Of a DNA stretch of 64,000 nucleotides, positions 33,570 to 61,006 are shown piece after piece. The stretch is from Diploscapter coronatus (lineage: Eukaryota; Nematoda; Chromadorea; Rhabditida; Rhabditidae), in the NCBI GenBank assembly GCA_964036155.1, contig OZ038422.1, forward strand, positions 52,475,201-52,539,200, given 5' to 3'. The notes under the pieces are model-generated. The model was not told the DNA's origin and searched no databases. It saw only the letters and a list, made by a program, of their open reading frames with translations. Every line of letters begins with the position of its first letter. The first letter of the stretch is position 1. The position numbers and the translations under genes are program-made.

Positions 33570-36500
33570 TCCTCTTTCATTTCCCTTCCAAAGCAGCACT
33601 GATTCGCTTTTGTAAGCGCGTTGCGCTGCGGGTGCAATATCCTGAAACATATGGGATGGACCAGACCGACGAGGGACTGGGTGAAATGTGAAGGTTGACA
33701 GAAATCGACACAGATGAAATGAGTCATCTCGGAGAGAGCATAGAGCAGAGATGCAGATTTGAATAGGAATAGATACAAGTTGGCAAACGAATAGGGAGAA
33801 TCATTTGGATTCGTTCTTTCGTTCGTTCGCGTTGGTTCGCGCAGTGCTTTGCTTTGCTTTGCGCGCCATTACTCTCTACAAGGTCCATCCGCTGAACACA
33901 ATTCTGGTCTCTTTTCCACCTCTTCATTTCCAATCATCTTTCGTCCATGTCGTATTCGTATTCAGCATTCAGTCAGCATGCTGTATATGCAGAGAATCCA
34001 GCGTTCCCCTTTTCCTCGTTCCTCAATTGAGGTCAGATATCCACAGATTTCGTCGCATTCCAATGCAAAATGGGGAAATCGCAGAATACATATCGTCTCT
34101 TTATTCTCCTCATTTTTTATGCCAAACTTTCTCCGGAATCAGACTTGCACAATACCGATCTGTCTTTGAGCCCTTCCAGCGCTTATTGTCTAATCCAAAA
34201 ATTGTTCCGAATTTCTTCAATACCAGTTTAGGAGAGTACTAAGTATCCATTTGAGGAAATTATAGTCCGAATCAAAGAAACTGATCATAAAACGCATCAT
34301 GCCTGGTCCTAGCATTTTATCTTGCTCCTGTAAAATTTCTCGATTTCGACAACATTTGTCTTCGTTTTGATTGGTAGCTTTTCGGTGCTACTCCGTGTGG
34401 TGGTCGAGTGAGCAGGACAATGGGCGAGTAATTGATGACTTTTCGCTCCAAACGTTCCGATTTGCACTTTATCAAGGGCATTTCAGGGGATTTCAATCTT
34501 TTTTATCGGGGTTCTTTATCGCTTCAATTCATTTATCCCCTCGTCGAATGTCCTGACTCGTGTTAATTTTTCTTTCTCTCCTTTCTTTTTCTGTCTCTTG
34601 TTTTCCTCCGCTCTCTAAGCCTGCTCAATTCGCCTCTGGCCACACTGACCTCCCTTATGGACAGCAAGAGTAAGAGGGTATGGGGAATGAAGAGAGACAG
34701 AGAAAAAAGCCCAACTGCAGACAGATTTTGGCGTAGGCCATTCGATGTTCCCTTCCTTCCTTCCATTCTTTATTTTCCCTACTTTAGTCAGTCTATTCAT
34801 CACTTTCAATTGATTTTTTTTTTGCATACTTGTTCTCGTTTACATGCTAATTTTACATAGTTTTATTTTTCTTCGCTCGTATTGATCTGCCGAGCTTTTT
34901 CCATCCAGAGATTGTCCGAATGCATTTTTCTACCAACTCAAGGATGCACCTTATCTCTGATATCTGATCTGGTCCTTTATCTTTGCACTTTCTCTCGCAT
35001 TATCGTAAGAAACATTCTGTCTAATTTTGTATTTTGTTCCGCTTTCATTGTCAACCCTTTCTATGTTCTGCTCCTACCTAACCAATATGTTGACCACCCT
35101 AGTCTAGATTATCTGCAAATCAAGTTGGCTAAGAGGGGTACCAAGAGTGGGAAATTCACGCGTTTTTTTCATGTTATGCGTCCTAAATTCAATCTTATCC
35201 TATCATTTTTGGACTAGATCATAAAGATTCCAGTTGAACTTCATGGAATTTAAATTTCAACTCATCTACCTTGTGTCATAGCTTATACTAGCTCAACGTT
35301 ACCATCACAAATCTAGGCAATCTGTTTCCCACCCACCCAATGGGATGTCTATTTTGCGACTGGCAACGACCACCACAATCCTCTTATACTGCAAGCTGCC
35401 CGATGATGCTGAGATTTACCCTCTCATGGCAGAAAAAGATGCAGATTGCGAGAGAAATATCACGAAGAAATGATAGACGCGGAGAACATGCGCGGTGGAA
35501 TGCGTAAGAAATGGAGAAATGAAAGATGAAGCAGACGCAAACTGGATGACTGGTGGATGATACGATGCGGCGAGAGAGTGAGGACAATTGAGAGGGACGA
35601 AGTGTAAAAGGCTGTGGGAAAGAGAAATGAAGCTGAGAAGCCAGTAGCCAATTATGCCATTGCATTTTCGCGCTCAAGGATTTACTAAATCTTGCGATGT
35701 CTGAAACTTTTTCGTCTAGTCTATTCTCTGGAAGGTCATTATTCTTCATTTCTAATCGAAACCCAAAGAATTGCCATGACTCCAGAGGAAAGTGATCAAT
35801 TTTCTAATCAGTAGCAACTTCTCATCTATTCATAAAGATCAACTTTTCTGTAGAAAATTTGAAAAAATGACGATCCGTCGAAAGTTAGTCATCTTCATAT
35901 CGACTTTTTCTAAATCTTTGATACAAAAATCTCGTTTCCTACCCATTCCAATCGATACTTGCATTTCCCTCTTCCCGACTTTTTCCTCTAATCCACACGT
36001 TTAGCATTGCGCGTTTCACTTCTCGTGAGAACCGTTGCATTTCGAGTCAAATCGATTTTCCGATTTTCGCGATTAGCCTTTTCCTCCTCTGCGTGTCGAT
36101 GCTTACCTTTTCCCTGCACTTTATCGGCTTGTATTCACATTTTGCGTCTTTCTCAACACGGTTTCGGAAATAAAATGAGCTTGAACTAACAAAACTAGTC
36201 TGTACAATTATTTTCGTTCTCGAAAAGTTACATTTCAATCCAATTCTTTGCAACTTTATATTCTGCACTTCTCATAAATATTCTCCCTTTACCAACACTT
36301 CTCGAACCGTTTGCTTGCTACTCGAGAACCGCGAGAAACCGTTTGACGAGCGCAAAAAGTCGAGGGTTTTGGAGATTTTCTTGGGAGAGTAGCAAATTTT
36401 GAGGTCAGATGCAGTTTCTGCTTTGTTCTGAAAGTTGATTATTTTGGATAATCTTTCGATTTTTCATCAGAAAGTTTCTTCGACTGGATGAAAATGAGAT

Positions 36501-38584
36501 ATTGTTGCGAAATTCTTTGAAAATATATCTTTCAAAGAAAAAATATCCTTGATCTATCATATGATCGTTCTGATGATAGCCTTTGGTTAAGAGGGCTGCA
36601 GGAGGGTTGTTAGGTAGAAAAACTCGAGCATCTCAAGACTCAAGCGGATGCGCGTAGAGCTAGAAGTCGTTGATTGCTTTAGAGACGAGATTTGTATCTG
36701 ATTGCCCCAGTTCCTTTCAACCAAATAACCTGTGCGCATCCATAAACTAGAAAATAGTGTGGTTTCCTGTAATTTACCGAAAATTCTGTACTTTTATACT
36801 ATTTTATGTTTCTTCTTCTTTATCTTCATCAGATACTGAAAGACTTTCGTTGCCGGAAAGAGCATGTTTAAAATTTTCATTTTTCTGTAGCCCCAATCAT
36901 GCCAATCGATAATGGCGATTTTCAAAATTGTTTCATCCAAACACATATGATTGCGATTGAATGGTTGAATCGAATCCATCATTCGTTCTCATTTTTCCCT
37001 TTGAACTTTCCGATGTCCAAACAATGCAAAACAGAAACCGAACAATTAGGCAATTTCGAACAAAATCATTGATTTTTACGATGCCTTCAAAAAATTTCTG
37101 GTAGGCTCCCACCAAAAATAATCATTTGTTCTCATCGCGCACCTCTCCTAATGATTTTACAGTTTACAGCTATTTTTCGTCGAGTAGCCTCTTTTGATCA
37201 GATAAGACTGCTCATTATTTTGAAAGAGATTTTTCAGATAGGCACTTTTTGAGTACCGCCGCTGATTTTGATGAAAAACGACATTTTGTGAAGTTTTGGG
37301 ATTTCAAAATTGAGTTTTCATCGATTGGTTTTATTTTATTGCCGCACACGGCATTTGTTTCAAATGCGAATAAAAAAGTGCATGAAGCCATAAAACCGAG
37401 GTAAAGTGCAGCCAGTTCAACATTGCGATTTTGTCTATTTTCCACTGTCTGAATTGGGGCGCTCTTGCCGTTTTTCGAACCATTTTTCAGTTTGAGTTGT
37501 GCCCCACTCTGACTCATTTCGGCACTGTCTTATTGTTTGCCTTTTGACTGATAAAAATGATAAAATCTTCGAATCGCGTATTGTACATTTCGAGCTTTCG
37601 GTTCGAAATTCTTCAAATTCTTGGCATTCGCTTTTTCCGACATTTTTGCAGACAGCTAATTTTATCAATTTCGCCATCCACCTTCGAGGAAGAGCTCGAG
37701 TGGCCTCTCAACTTTTGATTATTTGAGTAATGTCGTGGATTTCAATGCTGTTTATCGAATTTAGCCCTATCTCTTAACTTCGACATTTCATTATATCACT
37801 TCTCTGCCCTCTCAAGTTCAAAATGCGAGCAAACCGATGAAGGAAAAAGTAATTTCTGCAAAATTTTACGGAAAAAACGGAGAATATTTATTAAATAATG
37901 ACAAAAAGGGGTTAAAATCAGTGAATAGTTCGAGAAACAATAACAAGTGCGCACGATTGTTTTCTTCTCATTTCCCTGCTAATTTCATATAAATTCACCA
38001 ATTTATATTATTTTATCATCTTTTCATCAAATTTGTCGTTTTGTTTGAACTTGCCTACAACTCGGCGGGTCGCGCATTTTCTCTCATTTTTCCCTGCTAC
38101 ATTTTGCTTCTGATTCCCTATTTTCCTTTGCCACTCGAGGGATCAGTCGACAGGAATAAGTTTTTTTTTCTGCTGTACGCCTATTTGCGTATTTATATTT
38201 GATCATCACATGCAGAAACACGCTTTTTTTCTCATCTCATTGCATTTGTCCCCCGACTAGATCATATCCTGGACTTTTGTCTGAGGCATGATACGGAAAG
38301 AAGACCATCAAGGTTCTTCATCCATTTGAGAGATGTTTTAAAATCAGTTCCGAATAACTCCTAAAGTATCCTAGATAATTTTTTGCTGAGAAAATCTTAT
38401 TTTCTAAAATTACCCTGATTTTTTTCTCGAAGAATCGCACTTCTTCAAGGTTGCCCCAGAAAAATACATAAATTTGTAACATTTCAGAACCCAGCGACCT
38501 AAGCGATCACTGAAAATCGAAAATCTCTTCCCTGAAAGGACGAGAGAAGTCACGAATCTGTAGTAAATTGCTGAAATCCCCCAG

Positions 38585-38954
38585 ACATTTCGACTTGCTG
38601 CCCCAGCCACCGATCGAACAGCTATATTTGAGACGGTTGGATGCGCACGCATTCGAAGCAAAATAATAGAGAAGGTAAATCCTATTCTCTTAGAAGAAAA
38701 ATCATCAAGGGTGTTCTTTCTGGATATGTCAATTTTTCATTCGCCCCAAAACCGATAAGATTTTGAGCATGGAAAACTTGTGCTACTAATAAAAGTGAAG
38801 TGCCCGATGTTGCGAGAAAAATTATTGAACGACCATCAGGAAGATTCATTTTTCTTGAAAATGTTCTTTCCCTTCAGAAGATGCCAATTTTCAGGTCACA
38901 ACGACAGTAGATGAATTTCGACCAGAAGCTCAACTCGATTTGAGCCGAATTTGA
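38585..38954 (+). other. Possible orphan terminal exons (38585-38674 and 38895-38954)
   Basis: A 30-codon block after a CAG acceptor ends at a GTAAAT donor in phase 0 (…RIRSKIIEK). A 19-codon block after TTTTCAG continues in phase 0 (VTTTVDEFRPEAQLDLSRI) and stops. The first block is GC-rich for this interval. No start exon was found, and the minus strand also has an open frame here (38410-38661), so this is weak. Confidence 0.2.
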
Positions 38955-41780
38955 ACGCTTCTTTTTCTGAACAACGAACGAAGTCTTCCTTGGGTCATAG
39001 AAAATCTTGTGACTCGGTACGATATTTTTCACTTTTTCCATTTTTACGATATTTACCTCTAAAAATCTAACCGAACTCCCAGTTTTTTCACGTTATTAGG
39101 CCGAACCGAGATTAGCTCTATCATAAAAAATCGAGTTTTACTATTTTTACCTATAAAACGTCCAATGCACAGGTTTTTCGCCTTACGAACATGCTATTTT
39201 CTTCTCCCCTAATCTCTTCTATTTTCGCTGATTTCAAGCCAATTTTGGGAAAGTACTTGACCGTTCGATCAGTCAAAAACAAGAACAAACTTCCTCTTTT
39301 AGAAAATCCGCGCATGATTCCTTTCTCTCTCTAGAAAGTCCGTGCTATTTCGCTTGTCTGGGGGTTTGTAGAAATAGAGACATCATCTTGAGTTTGGAGT
39401 GGATGTGTGTAGTGAAAAGCTAAAAACAACCGTAACAGTTGTATTTTTTCAATTACGATGATTTTGGAAGTTCATGATTCAAAAATCAGGATCAATACTG
39501 TTCTTAGATTTATACTTTTTGAAAAATTGACAAAAACTCTGAACCTTTATGTTATTTATTAGGGCGAAAATTCGAAAAATTTCCCAAGATTTCGGACAAG
39601 ATATCCCTCTAAGATGCAGCTTTGATTATGATTTATTAGTTAGGAGTAGAAATGTTCTCGTTCGGGGTTGTATCCGCTGATTTTTTACACTCGTCCACCC
39701 CTCTCGATTCGACCCCTTTCGCCCCCTTTTCCTCTTTTCTTTCTAGTTTCAAACCTCGTTCTTTCCATCTCTTGTTCCTCGCTTTCCTTGTACGAAAACT
39801 ACAGCAAACTCCAGTGCGAATCTGCTAGATATGAACGCCCTATTTGGAATTGGAATCCTCCAAATCGAACACTATTGATTTATGACGATCTAGAAATAAG
39901 TTATTTTTCAAATGCCCTATTTCTTCCACACTTGAAAAATTATTGATAAAAACTGAACCCATTCGAACCTAATTTAAATTTTCATTGAACACTTTTTCAA
40001 GATCCACAAATTTATCAATTGGTTTTCTATTATCATGTAACTTCAAAACTCCTCCGTGATTTTGTAAATGTAATATTTCATTTTCCAACCTCAAGGCTGT
40101 TTCCGCATGCGTCAGGAAAATTATTTTTTATCACTGCTTTCGACGACCTGATTGACATTTCTTGTTTTTGAACGTTTTGAAAAAGCTTTGAGGAAATGAT
40201 GCAACCAACAATCAGATGTAACGTTTCATGTTTGATCATTCGACATGAGAAAACACCTTTAACAACTCCAAGGAAACTTATTTTCAAAATTTTTAGAAAT
40301 CTTACCTTGTTCTGATCTTTAAAATTTTTCCCACACTAAATTTTACTTCTCTTTTATCCCAAAAGTTTCGTGTCTGAATGTTCCCCACAAAGTTATTCTT
40401 GTAAGTATTTTCAACAAATTAGCTTCGTAAACTCTTTTTATAACTTTCGTCAATTTTTTCTCTAAAAGTATTAGTTCATTTGACCCTGTTTACCCTGCTT
40501 ATGGCTAGAGAGTTTCCAAATATCCCGTTCAAAGTCGCTCGAGTTCTCGTGTGGTCACTCGAATTTCTGCATTTCCGAGATTCGGCCGAAAATCCCAAGG
40601 ATTACATTTCTTCTTTCTATCTTCCTTTTCGTTCTCGTTCTCGACCCCTGTGTTCCAACACTGACACGACCTTATTCTTATTAGACGTATAGTTTAGTGA
40701 AGAAACTAGTTATTATGAAAAAATCAGCAGTTTTGAAATTTTCATTAATTTTGGCAAATATAAATTTAGTTTAGAAAATTTTAACATAGTCGAGGTGAAT
40801 TTTAACGAACTTTTCTTACCATGATTCAAATTTATTCAAGTTTACCCTTCATTCCAAGATCCATTCATTTTATCACATGTTGTTTCATTCTTAAATTTTT
40901 TGAACTCTAGGTAAAAAGCCCATATTCTTGAATTTCGTTCATCTTTACGGGTAAAAAGTGACAGACGAGCTGGCATGACTCTGGGCTTAAAAAAATCCTC
41001 TTGGATTTTCAATATCCCAGTCATTTTTCTTTAGCTATTTTATATAAGGGCTAGAGATTTTCATTCTTCCCAAAATTTTCGTTTCTGGATGCGAAATGTG
41101 TGTGTGTGTATGTTATTCGATCTTGTGCAGCTCGTAAAGAATGGGGGTATAGAGAAGCAGAGAAATTTTGAGGGTCTAATTAGAGAGAGCATACAAAATG
41201 AAGAGGAAGCAGATGCGCAGAGGGTCATTTCATTTCATTCTTCGATTTCACATTTCTTTTTCCTACTATTTCAAATTTATTCGTCTTTCCCCTCTTATTT
41301 CTCATACTATTTCTCCATTTTCCCGGTCTTTCCTCCTCACTTTCCACCAGCTGTTCCTCTTCTTTCTCTCGTCCTTCCTTTGGTTACTCATCTCTGTTTC
41401 TATCTGTTTCTCTCGTTTTCAGTCAGTTAGCATAAATTATTTCGACATCGAAACGAATTCTCTCGGAATCGGATTTTCCAGAGGAAATCACACATTTTGC
41501 ATCGTCATCGTTCATGATATTTTGATATTATTCATCGATTCATCATTTGATTTTCAATTCTACCAGGCTGACAATTTCGAACTTTTTGTAAAAACTTCTA
41601 TGAGAAAAATGAAACCTAACATTCTCCAGTAATCTATTCTTGGATAAATGATAAAGAACTTGATTTAGGATTTTAAAACATTTTTTAGAAGTTGTTATTT
41701 TTCATCGTCTGCTTGAAAAAATCGATAAAAATCCATGAAATTCTAAAGTTCATCATACATCAGTCCAAGAGGACAATTAC

Positions 41781-41893
41781 TTGTACAAAATTGCGTGGTG
41801 CAGGTGCGCGTGCTGTCTAGATTCACGCTGCTGCTTCGGAATTTACGTGAGAGGTTCATGCACTTCGTTGCGTACAGTTTCCAGGAATCGGTC
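41781..41893 (-). other. Possible isolated coding exon
   Basis: A GC-rich 113-nt island bounded on the minus strand by a TTTTAG acceptor and a GTAATT donor, open in one frame, and encoding a serine- and cysteine-containing stretch that includes SWKLYATKCMNLSRKFRSSS. No neighbouring exon was found. The plus strand also offers a short Cys-rich open exon (CACCLDSRCCFGIY) with acceptor and donor, so orientation is not settled. Confidence 0.25.
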
Positions 41894-44800
41894 CTAAAAC
41901 TTTATGGACACTTCAACATTTATTTCTTTTCAAGAATAAATTAACTTTCCTGATGCTAATTTATAGGTAGTTTATCGAATATCTTATAACTTTTCTCAAT
42001 TTCTCAGATGTGTCATCCTGCCATTATTAGTACCTTGTCGTGATTAATCGGATTTGTTAGACGAAGAAAATGGCTACTGAAGTTTTATTTTTTTATGCTT
42101 TCACTCGACTTTTTCTGACACTTACTCATCGCAAAAATGTGCGAAATATCAATAGCTAAAGTGTGAAATATGAACCATCAATAAGCGTGGATCAATTATT
42201 TCTTTTAAAGAAGTATAAGGAAGCGTAACTTCTATCACTTTCATTTCAATATCTTTTAGATCGACGAATTTATTTTCTTGAAAAATCCAAGTCGACTTTT
42301 CATTAATATTTTGAAAAAATATCGCCCACTTTTATAATTGACTTTCATGGCAAATTTTTGAAGCTAGTTTTCAAACTGATAAAAATTAATTAAAGCACAA
42401 ATTATATTTTTAAAAAATTGTGCAGTAAAACTAATCCATCATAAATGACGTTTTCCATAAATCTGACTATTCCTTCCCACCCCTTCAATATCAATTCACC
42501 AGAAAATCAATGATATGCTGACAATTCGCATGTTTTATGCAGTTGTTTTCACTTCTCTCTCCCCTTCCCTTCTCCTTCTGTTTCATTTTCCCTTCCCCGT
42601 TTTCTTATCTGCGATTTTCGCCAGCTTATTTGATTATTCGATTAGATCACAAATCGAATGAAATTGCTTAAAAGAAAAAAAACGAAAAAGTGGAAACATG
42701 TCCCCTCAATCAGTTTTTCGTTCCTTTTCCGTCGCAAACAATTCAACATTTTTCCCGGGAATTTTATGACTTTCCTCCGATAATGTTTATCTCTCATTTT
42801 CACCCCGCAATAGTCCATTTCGGTTGCGCTTCCTATCAATTATGGTCTGAAAATTTGAATTCTTCGAGTATTTTCTAAAATTGATCATAATTATCTTACG
42901 TTTGATCAAAATTCACTATGCATAAACTAAAGGACTTTTCGAACAAATTTCGGTCTCACCGTCAGCAATCTAACAGTCGAGGTTAGAATATACTTTTGGA
43001 ACGTAAAAATACGATCCACATAATTTAATTATCATAAAAAGGTTAGAATATTTGCCATTTTTATTATTTTCTACTTTTATTCTCGAACTTTTGAAACCGT
43101 TAGTTTAGTTCGGCCTATTTATAGGTTACTGCATTCTTCAAGTAGTTTGTTGACCTCATAGTTAAGGATTCCCGATAGGTCAAGTAGTTGTATTTTCATG
43201 TTTCAATCCGATCTTTTCAGAAAAATTTGAAAACCTGTCATTTTGTATAGATCTGAGACTTCTTTTGCTCTTTACGAAATATCGCACGTTAGAGAAAGAA
43301 AGACATTTAGAGATTATGTTATTTGACGATATGAAGAGAAAACGATGAGGTTGAAAAGTGAGATAGTATTGAGTTTTGAGAGAGGAAAAGAAAAACACAA
43401 TGAGCTGTGGGACTGTTTCTCCCCACTTCACATTTGTGCTTCTCAAAGAGACGGTCTATTTCTTTTCCCTCCCTTCAATTCCTCTGATCTCTAACCGTAT
43501 TTGCTATCTACGGAAAGTTCTTTATCTTTAATTCTCTTAGATTTCAGTACTATTAGCTCTGACATGTAATGTGTGTTGGGTGTTTTGGTGCAATGCAGAG
43601 GAACTCCTTATGTAAGAGTGCACAGAGAAAGGATAATCCCTCCTTAACTGCTACTAAATCTGTTCTCTGCTATCTAGATTATCGATTGATCGAACACGAT
43701 TTTAGCGTTGTTGTTTATTTCTATTGTCTGTTCCAAATTGATTTTGCATTCCATAGAATTTTCAGACAGATATTATTACCCTTTTCCCGATCAAAATTAA
43801 ACACAATTTTGATATTTTTGAAGAAAAAACGACCTAAAAATCTATGTTCTGAAAATTGCTGTAAGATTTTTTCATCTGAAAGATCGGATTAATCAGGCTT
43901 ATCCTTAGATTAGGTCAAATTTAGATCAGATTTTTATTCTCTCTGAGAATCTCCATCTGTTTTTCTCCCACTCAGCATTATCGATTATCTTCGAATAGTG
44001 TTCAGGCTCTGGTGGCCTTTTCTGCCCTTCCTCTGCATCTTTTCCCTCTATTTCTCTCCCCTTTTCTTTCTTACTCTTTTCAACCTCCCCTACTATTTCT
44101 CCGTCAATTGACTCGTTCAAATTTTGCGCCAATTTCAAAGCGCTTTTTTCTCGCCTGATTCTCATTAGTTTTTCCTTCAATTCTAAAACAATGAATGAAC
44201 GCTTTTCAATAATTCTCTTTAATGATTCATCACATAAGAATGCGCTTCTATGTTTCCTGCTCTAATGCTAAATTCCTTGAAAGGGAAAAGAGTTTTGCGC
44301 TCGAATGCAAATTTCTGCTGTCTTCCCACTTTCCTTTCATGGGAATCGCAAATAATTGGTTCATTCTTTTTCGATTTTCTCTTTTTCCGTTATTTTTCTT
44401 TCTTTTTGGCTCTTTGTGCATTTGACATTCATCGATTCACTCAATGAGAAGAAAATAGAGCATTTCGCAAGTCTTACGTTTTGAAACGCGTATCGATTGG
44501 TTTTGATTGAGTTTTATCGTAAACAAAATAGTACTCTTTAGTTTTGCAGAATAGCGTTTGCAATTCCATTTTATGATTCTTAAATTGATTTCATGATTAT
44601 GGAAGTTCCAAATTCAATTCAACTCATTCTGACTCGTTAAAAATTATGGTTCCTATTCCGGATCAAATAACTGGTCATAAAAGATGCTAGGATAATACTT
44701 ATCAATTTTAATTTTTACAGAATAACCCATGAAATTGATTTTTTACGATTCTTTAAATTGAATTCCTGATTAAGAAAATTTTGTAAAATGAAATTCAGCT

Positions 44801-44932
44801 CATCCTAATTCGTGACAGATAACATTGATTAGCTAATTTGACAACGTTACTTTGAGTTAACTTATCTATAAAATTCTTACAAAAAGCAATATTAATCGAT
44901 TTATTGATTGATTGATTATTTGATTTTTAGTG

Positions 44933-60279
<15,347 letters not shown>

Positions 60280-60587
60280 CCTTGAAAATGTATAGCTTTC
60301 ATAAACCCTAGTGTCGCAATGTTGAAATCCCTCCATCTTCCTTTGAGCTTCGGGGTTCATGAAGTTCAAAAAATTTGGATCTCAAACTCCTCAAAGAGTT
60401 ATTTCTAAATTCTGGACTGAGTTTTTCGAAACTCTTGTTCGAGGCTGAACTTCATGTTGTACCCCTTATCTGAGTACCTCATATCGCACTTCTCATCCTG
60501 CACTCTAATCTCCCATTGATCAGCCTTTATTTTGTATGGCAGATAAAGATGATGCTTGAACTTCACCCTCAATGTTGATCATTTCAG

Positions 60588-61006
60588 GCTCATCACTCGG
60601 CAGGGACGGCAACTTGACAACGTCGTCAGCTAGCGAGAATCCTTATTTGGTAAGTGAAAAAAAGAAAAACGTAAAGAGTATTCTCGACACAAGAAAATTA
60701 GCCTTTCACTCATCAAATTAGCCATGAGCGAAAGTAGCTTCTAAAAATTCCTGTATAGGGAGCACTATTTTAAAAATCGATGATTTTCTTTCATTTTTCA
60801 GCGAATGAATAGAAAATTATTTGATAATAAAACATTTTTCCCATTCATCTTTGTAGCAAAATATCCTGTGTACATAATACCCTTTGGTGATCCATAAATT
60901 TCAGGAACCCCTTTCTCGGTCAGGCCTTTCTCAAGTGCCGACTTCGCCCGCTCCGACGGGCTCCTCGGCCTCTTCCAACGTTCAAAACAATACCAATTCG
61001 ATGTGA
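60588..61006 (+). CDS. mrck-1: Alternative C-terminal exons of mrck-1
   Basis: Inside the last exon a GTACGG donor after 59560 is in phase 1. Splicing it to 60588-60649 (GSSLGRDGNLTTSSASENPYL) and then 60905-61006 (EPLSRSGLSQVPTSP…NNTNSM, stop) keeps the frame. The 251 codons 59561-60279 plus their 3' UTR would then be an intron. The resulting protein is about 1747 aa with a short Ser/Pro tail instead of the long Ser-rich one. Both products share the kinase to CRIB region. The two exons have good acceptors and are open in the right phase. Confidence 0.65.

Larger units (their letters stand above)
30680..44932. other. Large interval with no convincing gene
   Basis: About 14 kb between egl-3 and the first coding exon of mrck-1. 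It is AT-rich with many pyrimidine-rich runs on the plus strand, a CTT and a CGG microsatellite, and numerous 60-145-codon open frames without domain, signal peptide, codon bias or splice support. Two short islands look exon-like (38585-38954 plus strand; 41781-41893 minus strand) but could not be joined into a gene. It may contain the distal promoter and non-coding 5' exons of mrck-1, or an unrecognised gene with long introns. Confidence 0.45.

Noticed and set aside
33420..33650. Minus-strand frame with a run of prolines
   Set aside because: The proline run is produced by the CGG microsatellite; the rest has no coding signature.
43926..44180. 84-codon highly charged minus-strand frame
   Set aside because: A pyrimidine-rich plus strand automatically reads as Lys/Glu/Arg codons on the other strand; there are no splice or start signals.
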